From an uncultured Sphingomonadaceae bacterium (GTDB taxonomy: Bacteria; Pseudomonadota; Alphaproteobacteria; Sphingomonadales; Sphingomonadaceae): a stretch of DNA of 64,000 bases. The stretch spans positions 92,278 through 156,277 of the forward strand of contig CALLJS010000006.1 in assembly GCA_938050045.1 (NCBI GenBank), written 5' to 3'. Of this stretch, positions 45,869-55,285 are shown piece by piece (the first letter of the stretch is position 1; every line of letters starts with the position of its first letter). A model generated the notes under the pieces. The model made no database searches. It was not told the origin of the DNA and saw nothing but the letters and a program-made list of their open reading frames with translations. The position numbers were made by a program, and so were the translations under genes.

Positions 45869-46380
45869 AAAATTGGTTTCGATGGAATGCTCAAGATGGT
45901 GGGCGCGTGCCGCCATTTCGCTAATATCTGCACCAAATTAAGCCCCGACAGGCTGAGCGTTGCGGTATTGCGCAATGGATGAACATTCACAATGGGCGAT
46001 GCCGCCAATATTTCATCCACCACTATGCTCACCTTGTGCGCATTATCATTAATGGCCGCTAATGGTGTGACAGAGCCGGGCGTAACGCCTAAATATTGCT
46101 GCATATCTTCGGCGCTACCAAAGCTGAAACGACCCGCCCCCAAAATATTGGCAAGACGCCCCAAATCGACCCGTTTATCAGCCAGAACAGTAACCAGATA
46201 ATAGCTTTTATACGTGTCTATAAGAAATAGATTTTTGGTATGCGCTCCAGCTAAATCTGCATTAACTTGGTTTGATTCCAGCACCGTATGAACCGCATCA
46301 TGTTCATAGAGTTTATAGGAAATGGCAGCCCCGTTGAGCTGCGCTAACAATTGTTTTTCTATGGTGCTCATCGCAGGCAT
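45865..46380 (-). CDS. YbaK/ProX-type aminoacyl-tRNA deacylase
   Basis: A 171-residue protein of the prolyl-tRNA-synthetase-associated editing family, which frees mischarged amino acids (often Ala-tRNA-Pro). Seen: YKLYEHDAVHTVLESNQ, AHTKNLFLID, KRVDLGRLANIL, RFSFGSAEDM, LGVTPGSVTPLAAIND and VNVHPLRNTATL. The K in AHTKNLF is the conserved lysine. An ATG three codons in is also possible. Coupled to mobA. Confidence 0.88.
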   Translation of the reverse strand: MPAMSTIEKQLLAQLNGAAISYKLYEHDAVHTVLESNQVNADLAGAHTKNLFLIDTYKSYYLVTVLADKRVDLGRLANILGAGRFSFGSAEDMQQYLGVTPGSVTPLAAINDNAHKVSIVVDEILAASPIVNVHPLRNTATLSLSGLNLVQILAKWRHAPTILSIPSKPIL

Positions 46381-46461
46381 GACGGCAGCATAGCTAAAGC
46401 TATTTTTTAATCAATAGATACCCAAGATAATCATAATTTACCGATTAAAAATAATGGATTA

Positions 46462-47973
46462 TCAATCAATGCGCGCGCGAAAACTTAATGAAAAACTTGG
46501 CGGAACATCGTCTGTAGCCATTTGCCCCTTTGGGTTGATACAGATATATTTCACATTAGGGTCATAGCCGATTTCGGGCGTATAATTACAGTCTGAAAAA
46601 CTGCTGGGCCGGCTGTCGCTATTGGAATATCTCACATCGCGGCTCGGATCAAAATCGGTCCCGCTGTCATTATCAATAAACCCTATTGCATGCGAACCAG
46701 AAAAATTATTGCTGCTACCGCTATCAATATCATCATTAAAAAATTGGATATTAGCAGGTATTTCATCGACCACAAAGAGCGTGTCCACATCGGTTGGGCC
46801 AGTGCCAATATTGCGCACGGTGATGGTGTAAATCACATCATTTTCTGGCAAAGCAAATTGAGTGAAACTCACCGCCTCGAATATTTGCGATTGTTTTTCA
46901 ACTTCTAACTCAGCTCTTAATTCGATGATATTTACCGTTGCCCTTGCGGTAGTACCAGATGAATCAGCAATCTCATAAATAAAGCTATCCGATCCAAAAA
47001 AACTTGGATTAGGAGTATAGGTAAAACTGCCATCGGCATTGAGTATCACCGATCCATCTGCAGGCTGCTGAATTAACGTTGTATTTACTATCAATGCAGA
47101 GCCATCTGGATCATTATCCGCACCACTGCCATTATCATCCAACAGATTCCCAGAAACAGAATTAAACGATATTATTCGAAATTCATCATCAAATGCAAGC
47201 GGCGCAAGATTCGGAAAATCAGCCGCGCGGCAAGATGCTCCATCATTATTGCCGCTAACCACACCAACGGATACTAGCACAGCACGCGGATTAGGGGTCA
47301 AATAATCGAATAATTCATAGACATCACCCGTTTTGTTTTTAAAGAAAAACACGCGGCCACTGAGATCTGCCCAGGCAGCACCAGTGGTTCCTACATTCGG
47401 CAAATCTGCGACGCTTTTGACAATATTAGTACCCGTAGCGGGATCATACATCGTCATATTGCTTCGGCCAATTTGGATGATTCTCTGACCGATAGCCGTA
47501 TCAACAAAGACAAAGTCTGACGAACCGCTCGGAAAGAAACTAGAGTCTACATTGATAATATTGATATTTTGCGTTTCCACATTAATGACAACGAATGATT
47601 CTGCACCTTTGACCCATAATTGATTATTATTATCCATGTCACCAGAAGAAGAATCAAAACCAACATCCATAATTTCCACGATATCGCCATTCGCATCTAT
47701 TTGGATGAGTTTTTCGTTTTTTATGCCATATAAAAAATTGTCATTTTGATTATATCCAATAGCGTTATAGTTACTGCCATCGCTACCAATATCAACATAG
47801 GTCGAGCTAATAGCATCAAATATTCTTAGCTGCCCCCTTTGAACTTGGTAAATATTACCTGTGCAGGTGAAAGGCTCGGCCGCCACGGCCGCATTGCTAG
47901 ACGTCATCGCAAGGACGCATATTATATATTTCAAACGGAGCAATAATTTCCACATAATAAATATAACGGCCAT
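46462..47973 (-). CDS. Exported modular protein: DUF6923-like propeller, Ig-like and DUF11-type domains
   Basis: A 503-residue exported protein. The signal (MWKLLLRLKYIICVLAMTSS...AEP) may start six codons after the first ATG. The N-terminal domain (NAIGYNQNDNFLYGIKN, LIQIDANGDI, TTGAAWADLSGRVFFF) looks like DUF6923, probably a propeller. Then an Ig-like/cadherin-like module (QQPADGSVILNADGSFTYTP, FFGSDSFIYEIADSSG) and a DUF11-like module (NDVIYTITVRNIGTGPTDVD). Likely cell-surface or secreted; no enzyme motif. It ends shortly after a cysteine pair. Confidence 0.75.
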   Translation of the reverse strand: MAVIFIMWKLLLRLKYIICVLAMTSSNAAVAAEPFTCTGNIYQVQRGQLRIFDAISSTYVDIGSDGSNYNAIGYNQNDNFLYGIKNEKLIQIDANGDIVEIMDVGFDSSSGDMDNNNQLWVKGAESFVVINVETQNINIINVDSSFFPSGSSDFVFVDTAIGQRIIQIGRSNMTMYDPATGTNIVKSVADLPNVGTTGAAWADLSGRVFFFKNKTGDVYELFDYLTPNPRAVLVSVGVVSGNNDGASCRAADFPNLAPLAFDDEFRIISFNSVSGNLLDDNGSGADNDPDGSALIVNTTLIQQPADGSVILNADGSFTYTPNPSFFGSDSFIYEIADSSGTTARATVNIIELRAELEVEKQSQIFEAVSFTQFALPENDVIYTITVRNIGTGPTDVDTLFVVDEIPANIQFFNDDIDSGSSNNFSGSHAIGFIDNDSGTDFDPSRDVRYSNSDSRPSSFSDCNYTPEIGYDPNVKYICINPKGQMATDDVPPSFSLSFRARID

Positions 47974-48070
47974 ACAGAAAAAAAATTAACTATAGTTTAA
48001 CATGGCAATTAAATTGCTGTTTGCAACCTTGCTAAAGCAATGGCATAAGGCGTTATATTTGGAGAGAGAA

Positions 48071-49564
48071 ATGCAAGAAAATCATGTCGATATATTAATT
48101 GTTGGGGCTGGAATCTCAGGAATCGGCATGGCCGTTCATTTGACCGAAAAATGCCCAAACAAAAGCTATATCATCGTCGAGCAACGCGAAGAAATTGGCG
48201 GGACTTGGAATTTATTTCAATATCCAGGTGTGCGCTCTGACAGCGATATGCATACGCTAGGCTATAGTTTTGAACCATGGACCGATGAAAAATCAATCGC
48301 CGATGGCCCATCTATCATTAAATATTTGCATAAAATTACCGATAAAAACAACCTAAAAAATAATATGCGCATGGGGCATAAAGTCATATCTGCTAGATGG
48401 TCTAGCGCGGATGCATTATGGAGCATTGCGATTCAAAAATCCGATGGCAGCATGACAGAAATCTGCGCCAATTTCCTTTTTATGGGGTCGGGTTATTATG
48501 ATTATGACGCGCCTTATAAAGCGCCGATAAAGGGGCTAGAGGATTTCTCTGGTGAGGTTGTCCATCCGCAATTTTGGCCCAAAGATTTGGACTATAGCGG
48601 CAAAGATATTACCGTGATTGGCAGCGGCGCAACTGCGGTTACTATTGTTCCTGTCATGGCCGAAAAAGCAAAGCATGTAACGATGCTACAACGCACCCCC
48701 ACGTGGATGTTCTCCGCTCCCTCGCGCGATGTTATTGCCAATTCTATGCGTAAAATCATGCCCGAGCATTGGGCCTATAAAATAACCCGTATTAAAAATA
48801 TTGTGATGCAACATTTCTCATTCCGTATGGCGCGTAATCGCCCGCAAGCCGTCATCAAAAAATTAGAAAAACCCATGAAAAAAGCATTGGGCGATAAATA
48901 TGATCCTGTGCATTTCACACCGCCATATGGCCCGTGGGAACAGCGGTTATGCCTTATCCCCGATGATGATTTATTCAATGCTATCGCGGCTGAAAAAGCA
49001 TCGATAGTCACCGATCATATCGACCATGTTCAATCCGATGCTATCTTGCTCAAATCGGGTGCAAAAATCAAAAGCGATATCATTGTGACTGCCACGGGAT
49101 TAAAACTAGCCGTCGCGGGTAAAGTTAAATTTTCTGTCGATGGCAAGGCTGTGAATTTTCCAGATCATTATTATTATAAAGGCTGCATGTTCTCTGATAT
49201 TCCCAATATGACGATTGTATTTGGCTATCTTAATGCCTCATGGACGTTAAAAACCGACATTGTTTGCGAATATACATGCCGGTTACTCAACCATATGGAT
49301 CGCCATAGCTGCTCGATCGCGCATCCCATATTGCCCAAGGACGGCAGCATTAAAGATGAAGAATTATTCGACTTTTCTTCGGGTTATCTGGAGCGTTCTG
49401 TGCATGAATTACCAAAAAATTCTGATAAATTACCTTGGAAACTCAATCAAAATTATCTTCAAGACCGCACCATATTGATGAAAGATGATGTTGATGATGG
49501 CATTATTCAATTTTACGGCCCTAATAGCGTTGAAACGGAACGCAATATGGCAGCGGCTGAATAA
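48071..49564 (+). CDS. Flavin-containing monooxygenase, Baeyer-Villiger type
   Basis: A 497-residue FAD/NADPH monooxygenase like EthA. FAD-binding GAGISGIGMAVHL near residue 12, EEIGGTWNLFQYPGVRSD, the Baeyer-Villiger fingerprint FSGEVVHPQFWP at about residues 159-170, a second Rossmann motif VIGSGATAVTI, and VTATGLKL. It probably turns ketones into esters or lactones; the substrate is unknown. Start at the ATG 48071 right after GGAGAGAGAA. A longer frame of 23 codons upstream is not supported. Confidence 0.9.
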   Translation: MQENHVDILIVGAGISGIGMAVHLTEKCPNKSYIIVEQREEIGGTWNLFQYPGVRSDSDMHTLGYSFEPWTDEKSIADGPSIIKYLHKITDKNNLKNNMRMGHKVISARWSSADALWSIAIQKSDGSMTEICANFLFMGSGYYDYDAPYKAPIKGLEDFSGEVVHPQFWPKDLDYSGKDITVIGSGATAVTIVPVMAEKAKHVTMLQRTPTWMFSAPSRDVIANSMRKIMPEHWAYKITRIKNIVMQHFSFRMARNRPQAVIKKLEKPMKKALGDKYDPVHFTPPYGPWEQRLCLIPDDDLFNAIAAEKASIVTDHIDHVQSDAILLKSGAKIKSDIIVTATGLKLAVAGKVKFSVDGKAVNFPDHYYYKGCMFSDIPNMTIVFGYLNASWTLKTDIVCEYTCRLLNHMDRHSCSIAHPILPKDGSIKDEELFDFSSGYLERSVHELPKNSDKLPWKLNQNYLQDRTILMKDDVDDGIIQFYGPNSVETERNMAAAE

Positions 49565-49612
49565 ATTCATAATTTACTGGATAGTTGAATTACTAATGGA
49601 TAATGCATTTTT

Positions 49613-51013
49613 ATGACCGATTATTCAAAATTATTAATCGCCGATCAAGGCCAAAAAGCCCATTCTATTCTTTTGTTAGATCAAGCCCATTTTCAAGAAT
49701 GGCTGCTGACTCAACCACAAAAAATACGCGACTTGCTCGATGCGCAATCTTTTAAGGCTGGCCCTTTTGAAATTGCAATAATCAATGACGAAGATAGCTG
49801 GAGCGTTGTTTATGGTATGAGCGATATTAACAATCCATCGCCTTGGTGCTTGGCCGGTGCCACCGCAAAGCTGCCGTCTGCGCATTATCGGATTTCAATT
49901 TACGGACAAGAAAATCAAGATTTGAAAAATACGGCATTGGGATGGCTATTATCCCATTATAGCTTCGATTCTTATCGAAGCAAAACCCCGCCAAAAGCCC
50001 AACATATTTTGCTCAGCACAGATGTGGCGATGATCGATGAAATTGTCAAACAAGCCACAGCCATCGCTTTGGTGCGCGATATGGTCAATACACCGCCGAT
50101 CGATATGGGCCCCAATAATATTGAGAAACAGTGCGCAAAGATTGCCAAAAAGCATAAAGCCGAATTTTCAGTTATCCGTGGAGACGCGCTGGAAACAGGC
50201 TATCCTTTGATTCATGCTGTGGGCATGGCGGCGATGCGCGAACATGCCCCGCGCCTAATCGAAATGGAATGGGGCGATAAAAACCATCCCCGCATAGCCA
50301 TTATCGGCAAAGGAATTAGCTTTGATACAGGCGGGTTAGATATTAAAAGCGCGGCTGGAATGCGTCTGATGAAAAAAGATATGGGCGGCGCAGCCCATGC
50401 TCTGGCTTTGGCTGATTTAATCATGGCATCGCGCCTGCCAGTGCGCCTGCATATGCTTATCCCTTCCGCCGAAAATTCTGTATCTGCTCATGCACTGCGC
50501 CCTGGCGATGTGGTGAAAAGCCGCAAAGGAATGAGGGTAGAAATTCATAACACCGATGCAGAGGGGCGTTTGGTGCTTGCCGATGCCTTTACAAAAGCCG
50601 CCGAGTTAGAGCCAGAGCTTATGATTAATTTTGCCACTTTAACAGGCGCAGCGCGCGTTGCCCTTGGCCCTGATTTACCCGCATTTTTCTGCAATGATGA
50701 TGATATGGCCCAAGCCATGCGCAAAGCGGGACAGGATCATTATGATCCTGTGTGGCAACTGCCTTTGTGGCATGAGTATAATGATATGCTGACCAGCGAT
50801 ATTGCCGATATATCCAATGCAGGCGGCAGCTTTGCAGGGGCTATAACAGCAGCACTTTTTTTACAAAATTTCGTGGAAGATGGCATAAAATGGGGTCATT
50901 TTGATACATTTGCATGGGCTCCCACCGCCAGACCAGGGCGTCCTAAAGGCGGCGAGGCCCTTGGGTTAAGAGCAGCATATCATTTTCTAACGCAACAATA
51001 TGCGGCGCGTTAA
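49613..51013 (+). CDS. Leucyl aminopeptidase, M17 family
   Basis: A 466-residue zinc aminopeptidase. The catalytic domain shows GKGISFDTGGLDIKSAAGM with metal-binding Lys/Asp, LKKDMGGAAHAL (seen as MKKDMGGAAHAL), PSAENSVSAHALRPGDVV and NTDAEGRLVLADA with the Asp/Glu ligands and the active-site arginine. The N-terminal domain is less conserved, as in PepA relatives. It removes N-terminal residues from peptides in the cytosol. Start ATG at 49613. Confidence 0.93.
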   Translation: MTDYSKLLIADQGQKAHSILLLDQAHFQEWLLTQPQKIRDLLDAQSFKAGPFEIAIINDEDSWSVVYGMSDINNPSPWCLAGATAKLPSAHYRISIYGQENQDLKNTALGWLLSHYSFDSYRSKTPPKAQHILLSTDVAMIDEIVKQATAIALVRDMVNTPPIDMGPNNIEKQCAKIAKKHKAEFSVIRGDALETGYPLIHAVGMAAMREHAPRLIEMEWGDKNHPRIAIIGKGISFDTGGLDIKSAAGMRLMKKDMGGAAHALALADLIMASRLPVRLHMLIPSAENSVSAHALRPGDVVKSRKGMRVEIHNTDAEGRLVLADAFTKAAELEPELMINFATLTGAARVALGPDLPAFFCNDDDMAQAMRKAGQDHYDPVWQLPLWHEYNDMLTSDIADISNAGGSFAGAITAALFLQNFVEDGIKWGHFDTFAWAPTARPGRPKGGEALGLRAAYHFLTQQYAAR

Positions 51014-51083
51014 TGGGGCTATGCCAATGCACATTCCCATGATAGATGCAATTTTGATTCTAAGCAGTTAAGGAAGTAAAAGG

Positions 51084-51959
51084 GTGCAAACTGAGATGAC
51101 ATCCGTAAAGCGTTCTCAATTTCGTTTGCGCGGGCCGCAAAAAATTAATGACAGCCGTATCACTCCGATTAGGGGCGATTTGGCCGATATAAAGCTTGCT
51201 GGCGAATTTTTTGCGCCACATTATGCCAAAGCCAAAATGGCATGTTGCACAGCCCCTTCATCGATAATAACCAATGCTGCCCACGATAGAGCGTTGAGCC
51301 AATTATTATATGGCGAATATTTTGCAATTTTAGATATAGCGGGCGGTTATGCGTGGGGCTATAGCGTGCATGATAATTATGTAGGCTATGTCGCTGTTGA
51401 TGATCTGCGCATTGGAGATTATCGCGCCGACCATCAAATCAACAGCCGCAACGCTCTGATATTTTCGCACGCTTCGATTAAATCCATGGTCGTCAAGCAG
51501 CTTCCTATGGGCGCGCGCCTGTCGGCTGAAAACTATGATGATATTTTCATGCGAACCAGCGATGGTTTCATCCATAAACGTCACATAAGCCCCATGGGCA
51601 AAACATCTGGTGACAGCATTGATTTGGCCCGCGAACTTATCGGTACACCCTATCTTTGGGGTGGACGCAGCGGCGATGCCCTTGATTGCAGCGGCCTTGT
51701 CCAAATGATATTTGGTTTACAAGGCATAAACATACCGCGCGATAGCGATATGCAACAAGATATTGGTCAAGAAATAGCGCATGATGCGGCTCTGCAACGC
51801 GGCGATATTATATTCTTCCCTGGCCATGTTGGCCTGATGAGCGATGCGGTCCATATCATTCATGCCAATGCGCATTGGATGCAAGTCAAAGAAGAGCCGC
51901 TGACCGATGTAATTGCAAGGATGGATGAAGGCGGTATATTGGCGCGGCGACGATTATAA
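51084..51959 (+). CDS. NlpC/P60 family cysteine peptidase with SH3-like domains
   Basis: A 291-residue wall peptidase. Two SH3-like segments (about residues 40-170, with VHDNYVGYVAVDDL) lead to the NlpC/P60 domain: RELIGTPYLWGGRSG, catalytic Cys in LDCSGLVQ (about residue 202), His in GHVGLM and a second His in HANAHWM. The set is complete. No signal peptide is seen, as in many sphingomonad homologs that are cytosolic. The start is a GTG at 51084 with AAGGAAG upstream; an ATG four codons on is an alternative. It follows the aminopeptidase. Confidence 0.85.
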   Translation: MQTEMTSVKRSQFRLRGPQKINDSRITPIRGDLADIKLAGEFFAPHYAKAKMACCTAPSSIITNAAHDRALSQLLYGEYFAILDIAGGYAWGYSVHDNYVGYVAVDDLRIGDYRADHQINSRNALIFSHASIKSMVVKQLPMGARLSAENYDDIFMRTSDGFIHKRHISPMGKTSGDSIDLARELIGTPYLWGGRSGDALDCSGLVQMIFGLQGINIPRDSDMQQDIGQEIAHDAALQRGDIIFFPGHVGLMSDAVHIIHANAHWMQVKEEPLTDVIARMDEGGILARRRL

Positions 51960-52004
51960 TATAACCGCATCATCACCTCCTATCATATTTTCGAAAGACA
52001 TATT

Positions 52005-52925
52005 ATGAGCGCAACCCTATTTATTGATGGCGCGGTGGGCACAACGGGCCTAGAAATTACACAGCGTCTGCAAGCGCGCAGCGAATTTGCGCAAATCACC
52101 CTAACCGAAGATAAACGCAAAGATGAAAGCGCGCGGCGCGCCGCCTTAAATGATGCCGATTATGTCATCCTATGCTTGCCCGATAATGCTGCGGTGACGG
52201 CTGGAGCTATGATCGAAAATCCGCGCACCAAAATCATTGATGCATCATCCGCCCACCGCACCGCCGAGGGCTGGAGCTATGGCTTTCCCGAATTTCGCAC
52301 AGGCCAACGCCAAGCTATCGCATCCTCCAATCGCATTAGCAATCCAGGCTGCTATCCGACAGGGTTTTTGGGACTGATAACGCCGCTTATCGCGGGCGGC
52401 CTCATCCGCGCCGATACGCCTGTCACTTGCAATGCTGTGTCGGGTTATTCGGGTGGCGGCAAAGCATTGATTAATCGTTTCCAAAACGAAGACGCTATTG
52501 GTTTTCGTGCCTATGGTTTGCAAATGGGGCATAAGCATGTCCCCGAAATGACGCGCTATAGCGGCCTTGAAAATGCGCCATTATTTGCGCCATCGGTGGT
52601 GGATGCATTTCGCGGCATGTTTGTCGAAATACCGCTTATTCGCACAACCAATATGGCGAGCGCAGAGGATATGCAAGCTTGTTTGACCGCGCATTACGCC
52701 GATGAGAAAATGGTGCGCGTTGCTGACTTGCCAAATAGCGGCGAATTATTGCTGCGCGATACAGATACGGCCAGCGATGCTCTGACGCTCTATGTTGCGG
52801 GCGATGAGAAGCATATCCGCCTAATTGCGATGCTCGATAATTTGGGCAAAGGGGCGAGCGGTGCTGCGGTGCAAAACCTCAATATTGCGGCAGGTTTGGA
52901 TGAAACGCTTGGTTTGCGTTTATAG
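52005..52925 (+). CDS. argC: N-acetyl-gamma-glutamyl-phosphate reductase, short type
   Basis: A 306-residue ArgC of the short form, which reduces N-acetylglutamyl phosphate in arginine synthesis. FIDGAVGTTGLEI is the NADP loop; VILCLPDNAAV, the catalytic Cys in NPGCYPTGFLGL and the SGYSGGGKALI region are visible. Full length for this type. It converges with the VOC protein gene four bases away. Confidence 0.95.
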   Translation: MSATLFIDGAVGTTGLEITQRLQARSEFAQITLTEDKRKDESARRAALNDADYVILCLPDNAAVTAGAMIENPRTKIIDASSAHRTAEGWSYGFPEFRTGQRQAIASSNRISNPGCYPTGFLGLITPLIAGGLIRADTPVTCNAVSGYSGGGKALINRFQNEDAIGFRAYGLQMGHKHVPEMTRYSGLENAPLFAPSVVDAFRGMFVEIPLIRTTNMASAEDMQACLTAHYADEKMVRVADLPNSGELLLRDTDTASDALTLYVAGDEKHIRLIAMLDNLGKGASGAAVQNLNIAAGLDETLGLRL

Positions 52926-52929
52926 CCGC

Positions 52930-53349
52930 TTATTCGGTATCGAATAAAACTTGCGGGTTCATCATCGTTTTAATCTCCAATATATTATTATTGGGATCGG
53001 CGATAAAAAATGTCTCTTGCTCATATTTATCGCCTTTGAACCGGCGATACGGTTCATCAATATAGCTAAGGCCCGCCGCCGCGATGCGCGCTTTCACGCC
53101 ATCAAAATCATCTTGGGTCAGATGGATACCGAAATGCGGAACCAACACTGCGCCCATATCGACATCATGGCGTACATTGGAAAGCTGCTCCTCGCTCTGA
53201 TGCAAGGTTAATTCATTGCCCCAGAAATTCACATCGACCCAGCGGCCTTCTTCGCTATTGCCAAGGCTACACCCCAGCACATCGGTATAAAATTTAACCG
53301 TTGTTTTAAGATCGCCAGCAGGAATAGCGAGATGCAAAATTGCAGACAT
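52930..53349 (-). CDS. VOC / glyoxalase-fold protein
   Basis: A 139-residue protein with two beta-alpha-beta-beta-beta units: LHLAIPAGDLKTTVKFYTDVLG with the first His, then VPHFGIHLTQDDFDGVKARI and ETFFIADPNNNILEIKTMM with the Glu. It may be a glyoxalase, dioxygenase or resistance enzyme; the substrate is unknown. It is separated by a short AT-rich stretch from the odd DUF2971 gene. Confidence 0.85.
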   Translation of the reverse strand: MSAILHLAIPAGDLKTTVKFYTDVLGCSLGNSEEGRWVDVNFWGNELTLHQSEEQLSNVRHDVDMGAVLVPHFGIHLTQDDFDGVKARIAAAGLSYIDEPYRRFKGDKYEQETFFIADPNNNILEIKTMMNPQVLFDTE

Positions 53350-53474
53350 TATTATATCCTATTTAATTTCATTTGTTACTTTATGTCCTCTAAACTATCT
53401 TTTCTATGAAATCTAGTGGGGTAATTTATGGGGTAGGAATAAGGTTGGCGTGATCTGACTTTGTATGTGCATAT

Positions 53475-54356
53475 TTATATAGACATCTGTTTTTTGACAA
53501 AAGTGGACGTTTGCCTATCTACATCAATTCTAAATAACTCAACATTACTGAATTCAGACCTCAATATAGCTCTAATTTTTAAGATTGTATCTTCAGTAAC
53601 ATTTAATCCTAATATTATTTTATTAATTATTTTTTCCGGAAAAGAGACTAGATGAATTACTTCATTACCTACATTTATAATTTCATCTGAATCTTCTATT
53701 TTATTATATAGGCGCCACTCGCGTTCGTAGCTCCAATCTGATTGCTTAGATATAAAGGCTTTATTAGGGTCGCTCATAGGTTCAGCGACTTTACCATCAA
53801 AATATAGAATTTTTTGCAACCTATGACTTCTGTTACCTACATGAGTTCTGAAAAAACTATTATCAGTATTGAATTCAATAACGAAACCATTAGAGTTTGC
53901 ACTATAATGCGCCCACATAGGCGAAATATAAGGACTTTCTGATAATGATAAACATATCAAATTATTACCAATATTATCCAAAACAGCATCAATAGATTTT
54001 TGCGAATTTAATTTAGGAATAAGGTTTTTATTAAGTACCGAACTTACAATAGGCTTAACTATTTCATTGAGTTTCAGGCCAAAAGTACGCTCTACCGTCT
54101 CTCTCAAGATATTGGGTGGTACTCCTGCAAGTGGACTGTTCTTAACTGCTGAGAGAAACTGCTCATCTATATCTGCATTTTCTAGAGTTTCTCTAAACAA
54201 CTTCTCCATATTAGGCCCAGCAAATAAATCAAATGTTTGTCGTATTTCAAAAACATCATTAGTATTCAATGGAGGAGTAAAACGTATTTTTCTATTTTCT
54301 AAAACATCAATTCTTTCAGGCCCTACATATTTATAAAGAGCTTTAGGAATATTCAT
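53475..54356 (-). CDS. DUF2971 protein, AT-rich, probably acquired
   Basis: A 293-residue DUF2971 protein: LYKYVGPERIDVLENRKIRF at the start, CLSLSESPYISPMWAHYSANSNGFVIEF (in parts SPMWAHYSANSNGFVIEF) and SDWSYEREWRLYNK. The family occurs in accessory and defence-related regions and its activity is unknown. The gene is clearly more AT-rich than its neighbours, with TTA, ATA and AAT codons common, and interrupts the map-VOC region. Its left flank has TGGGGTA twice (about 53415-53437), like integrase leaders. Horizontal transfer is inferred. Confidence 0.75.
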   Translation of the reverse strand: MNIPKALYKYVGPERIDVLENRKIRFTPPLNTNDVFEIRQTFDLFAGPNMEKLFRETLENADIDEQFLSAVKNSPLAGVPPNILRETVERTFGLKLNEIVKPIVSSVLNKNLIPKLNSQKSIDAVLDNIGNNLICLSLSESPYISPMWAHYSANSNGFVIEFNTDNSFFRTHVGNRSHRLQKILYFDGKVAEPMSDPNKAFISKQSDWSYEREWRLYNKIEDSDEIINVGNEVIHLVSFPEKIINKIILGLNVTEDTILKIRAILRSEFSNVELFRIDVDRQTSTFVKKQMSI

Positions 54357-54374
54357 TAAAGAACCTATCTTCTC

Positions 54375-55202
54375 TCAATAAGGCGGGTTGTTCAAACCTT
54401 TGGGGCTTCGGGTAAAAATCTCACAGCCCGTTTCGGTTATCGCGATACTATGTTCAAATTGCGCCGATAATTTACGATCGCGCGTCACCGCAGTCCAACC
54501 ATCGGATAGCATTTTAGTCCCCGCTTTGCCGCCGTTAATCATCGGTTCGATGGTGAAAAACATCCCTGGTTTCAGCTCTGGCCCTGTGCCGGGATGGCCG
54601 ACATGGACAACCTCTGGGCTGTCATGGAACAATCGCCCAAGCCCATGTCCGCAAAATTCGCGCACCACGCCATAGCGGTTTTTCTCGGCATGGGTCTGAA
54701 TAGCGTGTGAAATATCGCCCAAGAAATTGCCCGGTTTCGCTTGTTCAATCCCCAGCATCAAACATTCATAGGTCACATCGACTAACCGCTTGGCCTTAAT
54801 CGAAACATCGCCCACCAAATACATGCGGCTGGTATCACCATGCCACCCATCGACAATCACGGTTACATCAATATTCACAATATCACCATCGCGCAATACT
54901 GTCTCCCCTGGGATACCATGGCACACCACTTGGTTGATCGACGTACAGCAGCTATGGGTAAAGCCGCGATAGCCCAATGTGGCGGGAACGCTGCCGCTGC
55001 GCAATGCTTGTTCGCGCACCATATCATCAAGCTCGCCCGTGGTAATAGCTGGCACAACATGCGGCACCAAATCATCCAATATCTCGGCGGCAATGCGGCC
55101 CGCTTTACGCATACCCGCAAAGCCTTCTTCGCCATGAATTTTGATAACGCCATCGCGGGCGCGATAGGCTTCTTGCGGAGTGACTTTCATATATTGATTC
55201 AT
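54375..55202 (-). CDS. map: Methionine aminopeptidase, type I
   Basis: A 275-residue Map that removes the start methionine. Ligands: the Asp pair in NIDVTVIVDGWHGDTSRMY, His in EFCGHGLGRLFHDSPEV, Glu in FTIEPM and in QFEHSI. Full length. The DUF2971 gene follows 18 bases downstream on the same strand, so readthrough is possible. Divergent from the cinA-like gene. Confidence 0.96.
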   Translation of the reverse strand: MNQYMKVTPQEAYRARDGVIKIHGEEGFAGMRKAGRIAAEILDDLVPHVVPAITTGELDDMVREQALRSGSVPATLGYRGFTHSCCTSINQVVCHGIPGETVLRDGDIVNIDVTVIVDGWHGDTSRMYLVGDVSIKAKRLVDVTYECLMLGIEQAKPGNFLGDISHAIQTHAEKNRYGVVREFCGHGLGRLFHDSPEVVHVGHPGTGPELKPGMFFTIEPMINGGKAGTKMLSDGWTAVTRDRKLSAQFEHSIAITETGCEIFTRSPKGLNNPPY

Positions 55203-55285
55203 ACATATCCTCTTAGTGCGATTTATATAGTATAATAGAAATTTCTGGGCTTTGCGAGAGGCTTATTTATCTCTATGGCTAAATT

